Assembly (NCBI GenBank): GCA_001972305.1
Contig: BDDD01001807.1
Coordinates: 124,001 to 188,000, forward strand
DNA from: Cephalotus follicularis
Taxonomy: Eukaryota; Streptophyta; Magnoliopsida; Oxalidales; Cephalotaceae
Direction of reading: 5' to 3'
Length of the DNA: 64,000 nt
Positions within the stretch are counted from its first letter, which is position 1. Every line of letters starts with the position of its first letter. The translations under genes were made by a program, and so were the position numbers. Positions 21,930-33,348 of this stretch are shown here, piece after piece. Under the pieces are notes generated by a model that did no database searches, was not told the DNA's origin, and saw only the letters and a list, made by a program, of their open reading frames with translations.

Positions 21930-23204
21930 TGTTTCTTTCTCTCTCGTTCTCTCTGTTTATCCACTATGTGTGTATTTCAAGATTGGTTTTGATGCTAAAT
22001 AAAAGTAGAGTGTTGAGTGGGTTGGTGGATTTGTCGATTTTACAGTCTTGCAACTTTAAATTAGATATGGAATACTTTGATTTTCTGACATGTGTCTCAA
22101 AATAATAACCTATCTATCCGTTTTGTTTAAGGTTATATGGTTATAACTTGTGAAAGAGTAGAGTTGGATTTGCAGATTTTATAGTCTTGCCAGTTGCCAC
22201 TCCTAATTGATCTGAGAATACCTCAGTGCCACTTTGATTGTTTGACACATGTCAGGTGATAATAGCTCATCTATTGGTTTTTCTTTCTTGTTTTTAAGGT
22301 TACGTGATTATAAGTTATAAAAGATGTTTTGGGCAGGATAGATTGCAAGACAAAATAAACCGTTGGATTCAAGTACAAAACAGGTGGCGGCGTTACGCAA
22401 AGTGTGTGGGGTAATATACAGTTATAACTTGGAGTGAAGAATGGTGGATTCGTGGTTTTAGACATTTTAGTCTTGCTCTATTGTCATCCAAGGATGATTA
22501 TAACAAAGGGCACCTGCAAATGATTGGTCATGTAAATAATGTAGAACATAGCTAGCAGTGTTTATGTAATATTGAATAAATAAAATGCCAGCACTCTCCT
22601 ACACTCTTTTTAGTTGCCTACAATTTGTTTACATTTTTTACCTCCAAATGCATTTGCCAAAATAATGCTGAGAAAAAGACTCATGTAACAATCCTGTTCC
22701 TTTTTTTTATTCTTAATTTAGAGCTATCCTAACATATTAGTAGTTAGAGATAGAAAGGGACGAGTCTACACCAAACCATACAAAAACACGAGCATTAAAT
22801 TTAATGGTTACCAGTTCAAAACGGGACACTCGAACATTGGTTGATACCAAAGCGTAAGGCAAACCCAACCATCAAGCTGGATGCTGTCCCAATATAACGA
22901 TCCCATTGTAACTGAAAAAGAAATTAGTTTAAGGAAGGTTTGAGGGCAGAAGAATCTATATTCGTATGTGATGCCCCTTTTGACAAAAGAACTATATTGT
23001 AACTGTGTTTAAGTTGGATATCATAGGTTTAATTTGATCAATGTTTTCTAAATAGTCATTCAAATTGCCTTCCGATAAAAAAAATGGTTTCTTTTATGAA
23101 GTTTGCATCAGAATAGTTGCTTTCCGTCTTTTACTGTCAAAAGTTTGAGAAATGTAGTGTAGTTTGGCTTTGATCTTTTAATAATTTATTGTATTGGTAT
23201 GTAG
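21930..23204. other. Shared NAC upstream region and spacer
   Basis: 21930-22280 parallels 25878-26170, the region between the NAC gene and the eS1 pseudogene. The remainder to 23204 has no recognised feature. The copies carry similar words (GACTGAGAATACCTCAGTG-like) but also internal repeats present only here. Confidence 0.55.
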
Positions 23205-23530
23205 TGTAAGGACTCAAACACACAGTGTTTGAGGTTTCACTTGGTGATCTTCAAAGAGATTAGGACCAAGCTTAGAGGAAGATCAGATTGAGAGCTGAAG
23301 ATGTTCATGGAAATAATGTTTAAAATGACTCAAGTGGACCTCTTGATTTTGCATCAAGGAGTTTCTAGCTGCTTGACAGTCTATGTGTTGCTACTACAAT
23401 ATGAAGGTCGTCATGTTTTTAATATTTATGTTTAGGCTCATCATCTCTGTATGCCGCAAGATGAGGAAGAGGCTACCTCTTGTGATCTGAAGGAACTGGT
23501 CCTGAGATGATAGGCAAGGAGATTGTGATA
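23205..23530 (+). pseudogene. Ribosomal protein eS1 (RPS3A) pseudogene fragment, first copy
   Basis: Exon-like sequence at 23212-23325 reads LKHTVFEVSLGDLQRD, a stop, then DQA and further eS1-like residues, with two stops and a broken end. After intron-like sequence, exon-3-like sequence (CGCAAGATGAGG, then [10 protein letters not shown]) runs to about 23530 with internal losses. The MDFTTDKL exon is missing. Introns are partly kept, so it is a duplicated, not retrocopied, pseudogene. Confidence 0.8.
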
Positions 23531-25295
23531 CAGTAGTGCCAACTGGGGATCGAGAGAGTGCATGAGGTTGGAGCTGCAGTGGAAGCTGGTAATGAGGAGG
23601 CAGAGGGAGAAGAAGAAGCCTGTTAGATTTAAGGATTTTGTATTGGGTTAATCATTGGGCCTGTTGTAATGAGTAAGTGGGCTGATGATTGTGTTACGAA
23701 ATAGTCAATTGTAATGAGGCTTGTCAATGTGTCAAAATGTTATTGGTCTGTTGGTTAGTTAGAATTAGTTTGTTAGAAGCCGAATACAGAGGAGGTTACT
23801 CTTACTTTTTGGATCATTGTTGAATATGAAATAAAACAAACCCATAAATCTTTCTCTTTTGCTTTTCTATTCTTGGAGCTTGTCTGGTACTCGAAACCAG
23901 ATACCTTTTGATTATTTTGAGTGATACCAATTTTTTTAGTTTAGTTCAGTTTATTTGTTTTCGGTGTAAATAATTTTTTATTTTTTATTTTTTAAATTTT
24001 CACATCGGCGTACATTTTCGAAATTCTGTAATTTCAGATAACTGAAACCCAAAGTTTTGAAATAATATCGTTTCATACAATTTTTTTTTTTCTTTTTCAA
24101 AGCAATGTTTTGGTGCTTTTTTTTTTCTAATTTTGTTATCAAAATAATGTAGTTTTGAATTTTTTTTTACAAAATGATATTGTTTTTAGCCAGACCAAAA
24201 ACTTTCGAACAAAACGCTCTAGTCTCACTTTATCCGTACCTATGTCCCACTAACCAAACCTCCAAATCTTAGATATCTAGCAATGCATCTCAATTTTAAA
24301 TTTATTTATGTCTTTTTGTGACTATCACAAAACTAAATGCGTTCTTCTTCGACATGTGGAGTGGTCAGAAATTTAAGTTCCAAACTACCCTAACAAAATA
24401 AGTAAGGTCCAAATTGATCCGTTAATTCCCAAAAAAAAAAAAAAAATTGTACACAATTTTTATTAAGTCAAGTATGATAAAATGCCACATTTACATTTTT
24501 CCTCGCTTACAAAAACTATAAATGCAACACGGCATGCATATAAGAATTTTGGTTATAATTTTTTTTTAAAAAAAAATCGGATTCCCTTTCTTTAATACTC
24601 CAAACTTACTTAAATGCTAAGTGATATTTAGATAGAAAAATTAGTCACAATTCGTTCCAAAGGAAATGAAATTAAAAAGGTCTAGAAAATAAATAATTAA
24701 AATGTAAACAATTAGGTGTTAAACGAAAAAAGAACCCAAATTTTTCTTTTGATATTTTAAATTGTTGGAATTTAGCTTATGTATTACTATATTTACCTCT
24801 AAAATATTGATTGAATTTAAGTTATGTATTAATATGTTTATCTCAAAATATTGACAATAATAAACATAACATCGTCTATATTCATAATTTCATATAAATA
24901 AATTTTTTATTTTCATCAAACTGCGGTTATTGAATTTAGTTTGAGAATGAAATTTTAGATATCTTTAAAATACGATAAAATAAGATGCTAATGATATTTA
25001 TTTAGGATCATTAGATTAATAAGTAGATAAAATGAATATGACAAAATAAAAGTGGATAAATCTGTTCAAGAATTTTAATTAAAATCATGAATTTGAACTA
25101 TCAAATTACTAAACAATTTCACATTCCATAAATGAGATTTAAACATAATTTCGCTAAGTGCTTTTACAGATAGCAATCTAATTTAATACTAATTTTATAT
25201 TCTTACGGTAAAATTAAAATAGGGTAATTTTTTTTTTCTCTAATTTTCTAATCCTTAATATCTTTGTAGGATGATTTGGGTCATTTAGGGAGGCA
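23531..25295. other. AT-rich spacer, one possible LTR remnant
   Basis: No gene recognised. The stretch from about 23619 (TGTTAGATTTAAGG) to about 23910 (GTCTGGTACTCGAAACCA) has the flavour of a short solo LTR, but ends and target duplication cannot be shown. The rest (23920-25295) is poly-A/T-rich spacer downstream of the NAC gene. Confidence 0.35.
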
Positions 25296-25877
25296 TCAAC
25301 AGCCTTCTTTTCTTCTAGGCAAGAGACGTGTGTCAACACAAGAAGCAGCTTCTACTTGAAGGATTTCTATATCAGATGCTAACATGGGATCATCGATGGC
25401 AACCACTGGGTCCATATCACCATCTCTTATTGCGGCATCCTTGTTTCGAATTTTGCAAAGGACCCAAGTATCTTCATCTGGTAAGGAGTACTCGTGCATA
25501 ACCCAGGTTCCATTGTCGCCGTTTCTTTGCTGCGGTGGTTTCTTTGTCTTGAAAACAAAGTATCTCCTAAAACCCAAGCCATTGATAGGGTCTCTCTTAC
25601 TCCGGCCGTCCCAACACCCGATACCCGCGACCCTACTGATTCTTGATCGGCTATTATTCTTCTTGTTGAGAGGGGTGAAGACGTAGAAGCATTGCTTCGA
25701 CGACTTGTCAAAGAGATTCCAAGGCTCCTTGTCCTCGTCGCCGTAAATATCACAGTCAATGAAAGCGTTAGCAGGCAGCGACAGCAAATCTCCGTTCAAT
25801 CTCTCTCGAAGGCAAGAGAGTAGGTCTTCATCGGTAGGAGAAAACCGGTAACCCATATCACCTGCAGGGATCGCCAT
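25296..25877 (-). CDS. Short intronless NAC-domain-like protein
   Basis: 193 residues from the start at 25877 (MAIPAGDMGYRF). The frame stays open upstream to 25928, but the family-like sequence starts here. The NAC subdomains are recognisable though diverged: GYRFSPTDEDLL (about 9-20), DIYGDEDKEPWNLF (about 43-56), RVAGIGCWDG (about 82-91), GFRRYFVFK, and WVMHEYSL (about 125-132) followed by WVLCKIRN. NAC proteins are plant transcription factors that bind DNA as dimers. This one keeps little beyond the domain and has no intron, whereas most NAC genes have one inside the domain. A TATA-like CTATTTAG lies about 70 bases upstream on the minus strand. The frame is intact; whether it is expressed is unknown. 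Confidence 0.8.
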   Translation of the reverse strand: MAIPAGDMGYRFSPTDEDLLSCLRERLNGDLLSLPANAFIDCDIYGDEDKEPWNLFDKSSKQCFYVFTPLNKKNNSRSRISRVAGIGCWDGRSKRDPINGLGFRRYFVFKTKKPPQQRNGDNGTWVMHEYSLPDEDTWVLCKIRNKDAAIRDGDMDPVVAIDDPMLASDIEILQVEAASCVDTRLLPRRKEGC

Positions 25878-26265
25878 TGCTTCTTTCTTTCTTGTTCTCT
25901 CTGTTTCTCCACCGTGTTTGTATTTCAAGATTGGTTTTGATGCTAAATAGAGTGTAGAGTAGGTCGGTGGATTTGCCGATTTTACTGTATTGCCACTCCA
26001 AACAAACAGGGAATACTTTAATTTTCTGACGCGTGTCCATCTATCAGATTTGTTTTGTTTCAGGTTATATGGTATTGGATTTTCATGCCACTCCTAATTG
26101 GACTGAGAATACCTCAGTGTTACTTTGATTGTCTGAAACGTGTCATCTAATGGTTTTTCTCTTTTTGTTTTTTAAGGTTATGTGCAGATGTATTTAAAGT
26201 TTATTTGAGATGTAAAGATGGAAATATTGATTCAAGCATTTGATATCTGTTGCATTCTGTATCAG
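25878..26265. promoter_or_regulatory. Region between the NAC gene and the eS1 pseudogene
   Basis: It holds the NAC promoter on the minus strand (CTATTTAG near 25946-25955) and sequence shared with 21930-22280. It ends in an intron acceptor-like TATCAG before the first eS1 exon at 26266. The promoter call is inferred from spacing only. Confidence 0.4.
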
Positions 26266-28122
26266 ATTGCTTATGAAGGACTCAAACACAGAGTTTTTGA
26301 GGTTTAACTTGCTGATCTTCAAGGAGATGAGGACCAAGCTTACAGGAAGATAAGATAGAGAGCAGAAGATGTTCAAGGAATTAAAGAATGTTCTTACAAA
26401 TTTCTGGGTATGATAAATCTTAAAAGCACAACTTGTTTCTTGGGTCAATTTTATGTATCCACTGACAACATAAACAATATTACACGTTTTCCGATCCACC
26501 AAAAAAAATTCAGGGAATGGATTTTACAACCGACAAGTTGAGGTCTTTGGTGCGTAAATGGAAAACTTTGATTGAAGCTCACGTGGATGTCAAGACAACT
26601 GATAACTATACTCTGAGGATGTTCTGCATTGGATTCACAAAGAGGCGTCCAAACCGGGTCAAGAGGGCTTGTTATGCACAATCCAGCAAGATAAGACAGG
26701 TGAACCATCATCAATTATGTAATTCATGTTTGTCCTATCTAGTTGCATTACATGCTGTTAGAATCTCTCCAGTGATGTCTTATTTCTTGTTAAATGTTAT
26801 CATTGGGATGTAACATAGTAGGCATATTAAACGTCTTAGTTAATTTCCTAAATCAGGGAATCTGTAAATTTTATTGACTTGAATAGGTAAAATGATGTTT
26901 AAAATAACTTAAGTGGACCCCTTGATATTGCATCTAGGAGTTTCTAGCTGCTTGAATGTTTTGCTTCTATAATATGAATGTCATGTTTTTAATATTTATC
27001 TTTAGGCTCATCTCTGTAATACAAATTTTTGTTCAGATTCGCCGCGAGATAGGGAGATAATGACTGCCCAGGCTACCTCTTGTGATCTGAAGGAACTGGT
27101 CCTGAAGTTTATTCCTGAGATGATAGGCAAGGAGATTGAGAAGGCTACTTCAGGCATCTACCCTTTACAAAATGTGTTCATCCGCAAAGTCAAGATCTTG
27201 AAAGCTCCTAAATTTGATCTTGGAAAGCTGATGGAGGCATGTCTTTTTATAATCTTGTTTTTAGCTTCTGATTTTAACATATATGTACATCACACTATTC
27301 AGGAAATTACTCACTTTGCCTTTAGAAATTGAATTATTTATGATCTTTTCATATATATTCTAAGGTAGACATAGAGCACATGTTTTACAAGTGAAATATT
27401 TACCTACTATTGCAAATAAAGTAGCCAGGTGCCATACCATAAAATTTGTAGATAAGTGCTAGTTTATTAGTCTGAGGGCGACTGTTATTAGTGTGGTTAG
27501 AGTTAGGTTCAATGACCAAATAGAGTTTTTTTTTTTTGAAAGATTAAGAGTTATATTAATCAGAGAAAAATACAACGATCGGACCACACCTGTGTACAAA
27601 AGGACAGAGTGGTCAAAAAAACAAGTGGCTAGGCCACCAGAGGTATGCCTATACAATCTACCAAACAAAAAGCTTGTTGGACATAAGGGGTATCCACAGA
27701 TCAAAAGGAGACTATCAGATAACTACAGAACAGACTAGGAGAAAAGACCTATTACAAAGAGGCACATACAGACTTTACAAACTAGGTGTCAAAACAGTAT
27801 TACAGGCAGACTCATAAACTTCTCATCCATCTAGTCAGCTATGTGTCAAATAGAGTTTGTGCATTCAAACTTAATATCTAGATCCTTCTCTTGTGTTCAT
27901 TTACTAGTTTTGAAGAAATTCATGCAATTTGAATCTTTCAGACTCTGCTTGATACATGAAGATACAAATGCAATAGGTTTTAAAATGGACAAAGTTGAAA
28001 TTGTTTGTTGTGGGTGTTGTATGTAGGTTCATGGTGATTATTCAGAAGACATTGGTATGAAGCTTGAGAGTCCAGCTGATGAAACAGTAATGGCAGAGGC
28101 TACCACTGAAGTTGTAGCTTGA
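26266..28122 (+). pseudogene. Ribosomal protein eS1 (RPS3A) pseudogene, second copy
   Basis: Four exon-like blocks with introns: 26266-26408 (IAYEGLKHRVFEV), 26514-26700 ([16 protein letters not shown] to SSKIRQ), 27036-27236 ([20 protein letters not shown] to FDLGKLME) and 28027-28122 (VHGDYSEDIG to a normal stop). eS1 is a small-subunit ribosomal protein of about 262 residues, and the N-terminal third is absent. Block one has two in-frame stops and a 4-base insertion; block three has lost one base near its start. The last intron begins with GC (GAG then GCATGT). The C-terminal exons are otherwise well kept, so decay is recent or partial. A truncated LINE lies in the last intron. Confidence 0.88.
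27529..27846 (-). mobile_element. 5'-truncated LINE in the eS1 pseudogene intron
   Basis: 318 bases matching the 3' UTR end at 1181-1500 (TGAAAGATTAAGAGTTATA and on), with the poly-A tail on the minus strand. It is flanked by a perfect 12-bp target duplication, CAAATAGAGTTT, at 27517-27528 and 27847-27858. It is a dead-on-arrival copy of the same family as the 1-10 kb LINE. Confidence 0.92.
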
Positions 28123-29559
28123 ATGAAGGGTTCCCCATTTTTCATTTGTTTTTTCTGTTTATGAGTTTTAATTATTTCACTGTTTTGGGACTTGATCGGT
28201 GTACTTTTTTGCATATTTTGGTTTACTTGAGGAATTCATAGTGATTTTCGTGTTGAGACTGATTCTTCTGTGTTTTTAATATTGTGGACCAATTATTTAG
28301 GTTTTAAATCTAATATAATCATGAAATGCTTGTTTTACTTAGTAACCATTGAATGTAGTTGTCCTCTATGAGAGGGCATCTTTGTTGTACCGCAGAGTGT
28401 GCACTGTATGTGCAGTGCAAGTACGGACCCGTTGCTAACAATTCTCCATTTTCGATCTCTGAACTGGAGACCTAAGCATCAGTTCTTTAAGACACTTTAC
28501 ATATGCAACTAATTGAATCAAAATATATTTTATTTTTTGGAAAAACATAATGATACATATATTTTTAATCTGACCATTGATTTTAATGTTCTATTAAAGA
28601 ATTACTCATAATTTTTTTTTGATATTTATAGTTATTATACTAAATATGAAAATCTTTTGCTATAAATATATAAATAAATTATGAAATGATTAAATTTTGT
28701 ATTTTAGATATAATTAAATATATCCTGTTGATTACATGAATAATTTTAAAATATAGAACACCACATCTTTTAAAAATAAATACTAATAGTAAGAATGTTT
28801 AGTTTAGGGAAAATATTAATACCATGTATGGATCAAGTGCTAACAATTTTCTATTTAAGATCCTTTGATTTGCGTTCTTGAAAAGATGCGAGCTCACCAA
28901 TTTGGCTGCCAACAGTTCAACTCGCATTGTTGGCATGATAGAGGGGAGTCCGATGTTTGAAAAAGCATACTTAAGGCTTTTGAGGCGTGGGGCACAAGGA
29001 TTAAAACACCTGTAAGTTGAGGTAAAGTGATTTAACTTAAGCGCATCTTAGGTGTATGAGTTTCACGTTCATTGACGAGGAGTTTTGAGCTATTTGATGA
29101 GGCACAAGGTGCGTCTCACGCCTCGGATTTAATTTAATTTTTTTAAAAGTATTCATTAAAATAATAAAATAAATAAATAAAAATGAACTAATAGAGAAAT
29201 GTATTATCATTCTACAAACCTAAATTAACTAAATAACGTATAAAATCAAATGTTATGTTTCGGTTTAAATGATTTGATAATTATTTTATTTACTTTTTAA
29301 AGTTTCATATCAAAAAAAATTCATATAAATTATTACGTAATATCTATAATACAATGAGTTTTTTTTGCAAAGTGAGGTGCTTTCGTCTTGCGCATCCATT
29401 CCAAGACCTTTTAACGCACCTTTTAATGCTTTAGTGCGTCTAGGACTTTTTAAAACGCTTTAAGGCCTTACATTTATGTAGCTTAGATTGAAGCTACATA
29501 TGACGATTTGAGACTGTCGTGGAAAGCGTGAGACTAATGAGTGTTGTGGGTCGCAGTGT
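28123..29559. other. Spacer with degenerate repeats
   Basis: AT-rich. Two related segments, 28430-28470 and 28830-28870, share TGCTAACAATT-TCTATTT-type words. 28960-29470 contains GGCGTGGGGCACAAGG, GCGTCTCACGCCTC and CGCTTTAAGGCC words, common debris in plant genomes. No gene seen. Confidence 0.4.
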
Positions 29560-30851
29560 GTCAGGGTCGACGTTAGCTCTCTGGTAAGGATTGGTCGCGC
29601 AGTGGTGGTGAGGATGACGAAACTTTGTTAGTGGCAATGGGAGGTTTTGATGTTTTTGAGTAGTGCTCTATTAGATTTGTTGTACAAAGGAGGTAATGGA
29701 TGTGTAAGCACAATGGTGACTGCCCAGCAACTTGTGACTGCTCAGCAAGCTTGACTGCATGGTCCGACCTGCTCTTTGGTTGGGTCTTAGTCCTTCGAGA
29801 GGTTGAGAAGCGTGCTCGGGTGTCCTCCACCTCCACCGAGTAATCCTCATCCATTGGGTCTTGCTCGGGGAGGTCTTCTTGGAGATTGTAACTACGATCC
29901 CTAGCACTTGAGGACTCTTCCCTTAGAGATGTATTAATCTTTGTTCTACTCCCTAGAGATGTATCAATATCCGACAGCCTCGGAGGACGCATGGTCCTCC
30001 TCGGCAGGTTTCGCTTGCCCCCTTGGGGTTGTTGAATCTCCAGGGCTGGTCTGCTCGGACCAGATTGTTCTCGAATGATTTGTCAGCTCGGGCCAACCTG
30101 GTTTTGGCTGGCTAGATTGCTCGCCAACAGGGTTGTGAGACACCCCATTTCCTAGAGCAGGTGGTTGAATTGCTCATCAGTGATGGGAGCTTGCTCTGCA
30201 GCAACGACTTGATCAGCAGTAGGAGGTTGATTTCCCGTGAGATCCTGATCGCCATCGGCTGCGGAGTTGTTGTTGTTGTTTCTTCTCGGAGGCATGATCA
30301 ACTAGTTTTTTGTATAAAACTTTTCGTTGCTCTTCCCACATACGACGCCAATTGTTGATATGAGAATCAACTCATCAACAGTCCCTTACGTGGAAGGGTT
30401 TGATTTGTAGAGGAAAATGCTATAAATGCTTTGAGAATGGTACTGGGTTGAGTGTAACACGATCTTCCCTGCACACAAATAGCAAACTAATCAAAGGACC
30501 AGAAGGTTTCACTCATGGGGACTCTCCGATGTTAAAGTCAGTAAAGGCAGAGAAGACAACAATATAGGTTCTTTAGAGAATAAAAATGACGGACCTTTAT
30601 AAAGTGTTTGATTGTTGTATTTATAGTGGAACTTGAATGTAACTGCTTGCTTGACTTGCGGAGATGATTATTGTACCCCTAGAAAATGCTGAGTATCTCG
30701 CCATTTCCCTGACTTTACGCCGGAACGTTATTGTGCGTTATCTTTTTAGATTGTAAATGCCTGACCACGTGTCTGTAGCTTTGGAGGATACTTGTCTTGT
30801 TATCTCTAGGACAAGTGGCGGTATTTTTTGGGCAGAATTTTTCCCATATCA
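29560..30851 (-). mobile_element. 5' end of a Tat element (LTR, primer site, gag start)
   Basis: On the minus strand: LTR 30851-30354 (498 bases, TGATATGGG to ATCAACA, same family as 11179-11690), a primer-site block at about 30353-30334 (TTGGCGTCGTATGTGGGAAG), and a gag start at 30295 (MPPRRNNN) with gag N-terminal sequence to about 29573. The rest of the element is not here. It is a fossil. The LTR abuts block A at 30852. Confidence 0.82.
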
Positions 30852-31854
30852 GTACCGTTTGAATACAATAAAGTTATTTTCCCTTAAAAATCAAATCTCT
30901 TAGGGTCCTATTCTTGGTTTGGAAAGATATTAATATATGATTTATTCGTTTATGGTAATATATGGAGGGAGGTTACTATTTTGACTTTAGATTTCCTAAA
31001 ATACACCTAGGACAATCAAGAAATAAATATCCGGATAAAATTGTTGGCTTTCTCAATCGTTTTCTCGACCGGAAGAACGGCTCGTCTCTTTTTGTGATAC
31101 GCACTTGGTAGTAGCTTGACTTACTATATTTTTTAGGGTAAAATACAAAAGACTCATCAATATTTAAACTCGTTAACACTTAACTCCCTGTATTTTCAAA
31201 TATTATATATACCCAATTGAATTATAATTTATGCTAATAATAAATGGGGTTAATTCTTAAACGGACTCAAACCTGAGGGGTTTAATCATTAAACGGACTC
31301 AAACATGAGAGGGTTAATCTTTAAACGGGCTCAAATCTGATAGAGTTTTTATAACATTTGAAAACAGACGGGACAAAGTGTTAACGAGTCCAAAACTTAT
31401 GAATTTTTTTGTATTTTACCCACGTTTAACTTGTAATAGATTTTGGTTTAAATACACGAGACATATTCGAACTTTACTATTTTGGTCAATTTAGCATTTT
31501 GATTATAATTTGGATCAATATATATAATCTAACATTCAAATTCAAGTAAATTTAACAGTTAACGTCAGAATGATTTTAAAGGTGTTAATTCGTATCCTAA
31601 ATTGTATTAGATTTATTTTTAAATAAAAAAATTATGAAAAATCTCACACGACATGAATCAATTTTAAAAAAATAAAATACTCACTGTTGAAAGCTCTATT
31701 GACTAAAAACAAATAACATAGAGGATTTTAAAAAAACAAACTATGAAAAATGAGCAAATGAAAAACAAACAAAAAAAATTGCACAAGCAGATTTTCACAA
31801 TACATATATATAAAAAAAGTAGATTTTGACAACATGTGAGAATACAATGTTAGT
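30852..31854. repeat. Block A, second copy, left part
   Basis: Homologous to 19921-20850. Its last 118 bases (31737-31854) are repeated at 47281-47398 on the far side of the fused retrotransposon pair. It carries three TTAAACGGACTCAAAC-type units at about 31255-31350. Confidence 0.8.
31737..31854. repeat. 118-bp direct repeat flanking the fused Tat pair (left copy)
   Basis: It starts CAAACTATGAAAAATGAGC and ends AATACAATGTTAGT, and recurs at 47281-47398 with about three differences. The uninterrupted block A (near 20715-20835) has this segment once. Confidence 0.9.
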
Positions 31855-32732
31855 TGTTGATACAGAAAACCTTCTCTCAACAGTATCTTACGTGGAGGAC
31901 TTTTATTTGTAGAGAGAAACGCTAGTCACTGATGCCTGTGAGGAAGAAACTGATATCGGACACCTGCACAAGTAACAACAATAATGGAAGTCCAGGAGGT
32001 TGTTCTCCTGGGGACACTCCGACGCTCAAGTTAGTCAAGTGCAGATGAAAATAATTCTCTTTGCAATGTAAAAGTTGCTGACCTTTGTTCAGTATGTTGA
32101 ACTTGTATTTATAGTGGAGTTTTGTAACTGTTGGAGCGTGTAAATCGGATGTGATCATTATCCCTTAGGAAATGCCGAGGATCTCGGACATTCCCTTATC
32201 TCCGCCTGTAATGTCGCTGTTTTCCTTTGTTGTAGTTGATTGTGACTCAATATCCTTGTTTGGATAAGTATAAATCCCATTAAATCTGCTAAAGATTATC
32301 TCCTTATCCCGTAGATAAGGTTTAGGTCCTCCGTTTACATAGCTGTAAAGGAAAGTGAGTCTCTGTTGTGGTTCCGAGGATGGAACAAATTTAAGTGCGT
32401 CCGAGGAGAAGATCCTCAGTTTCTGTGTAGTGGAGACCGTATCTCCTGTTTCTTGTCTGATAGGCATTGTGGGCAGAGGTAGTCCTCGGCCCTTACTCCT
32501 TGTATGTGATCTTCTGTCTTTGAGTCCGAGGAGTGTCCTCGGACTTGTGGTCTCAGTGTGCTTCCCTAAAAAAGTAATGGTCCTCGGCTCTTGGTCCGAG
32601 AAGGACATTCTTTGTCATGTGTGTGCTCCTCGGCACGGCCTATCTGTCAAGCTTGCAATCCCCGATGGACAACTGGTCAAGTCTGCAGTGGACACGTGTC
32701 CTTGCTATTACAAGTATATTTTTCCTCCATCA
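31855..32732 (-). repeat. 3' LTR of the 31-40 kb Tat element
   Basis: Read on the minus strand it runs from TGATGGAGGAAAAATAT to ATCAACA. It includes CACGTGTCC near its start and a TATA-like TATAAATACAAG (near 32110-32100). 5' of it lies GGACCAGGGGGGCATA, the purine tract. Confidence 0.88.
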
Positions 32733-33009
32733 TATGCCCCCCTGGTCCTTGTTCTCTGAGCTTGGTCAGAGGAGGAGGACCAGAGTTGAGATCCGTGGCC
32801 CAGGCAAAGACTCCTCTGCAATATTTCTTGGTAGCTCTTCCTTATACAAACGGGCTGAGGACGAGAGTGTTACCTTTATTGTTCCTCTGGCACATAACCT
32901 GGTCTGCTTGGTCCGAGGACTAGCGCTTGACCTTTGATCTGCCTTCAATCCTATCAACAGGCCTCGAGTATTGAACCGTTATACCTATCATTGAAGTTGC
33001 GTATTGAGT

Positions 33010-33348
33010 ACGCTTGACACGTGGCGTGCGCAGAGCAATTCCCGCCCCTGCCTTTTCATTTCCCGCGCTTGATTTGACGGTCTGTCTTCCCACCGTTGGA
33101 TCTTATGTGAGGTGGATGGCTAGGATCCGAGGAAAGGGCCTATAAAACCTTTTGTTCTTCACACAACACCACTTTTACTTCTTCAATCTTCAAAACTCAC
33201 AGTGCTTTTTGAGAGCCCGAACTTGCAGTGTCTTCAGTAACCTTTTTCTCTCAAATCTTCAAATCAAAACTTTTGGTAAGTTTCTACCAACTTTCTTTCT
33301 TTGTTTCCCAGATTGTTTTCTTCTCTTTGGTGATTTCTTCTTCTTTTA
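33010..33348 (+). promoter_or_regulatory. Promoter and leader of the opposite-strand Tat gene
   Basis: On the plus strand a G-box CACGTG at 33018-33023 and a clear TATAAAA at 33141-33147 are followed by a CT/CAA-rich leader typical of plant genes. The coding start is 33349. The corresponding place in the 11-18 kb element (about 17450-17470, other strand) also has CCACGTG. This suggests the gene has its own promoter, separate from the LTR. Confidence 0.55.

Noticed and set aside
23619-23910. Possible short solo LTR (TGTTAG...AAACCA)
   Set aside because: No target duplication and no second copy in the window to define the ends.
28960-29470. Possible fold-back element from GGCGTGGGGCAC / GCCTTAAAGCG words
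   Set aside because: The two sides do not align as inverted repeats over any useful length.
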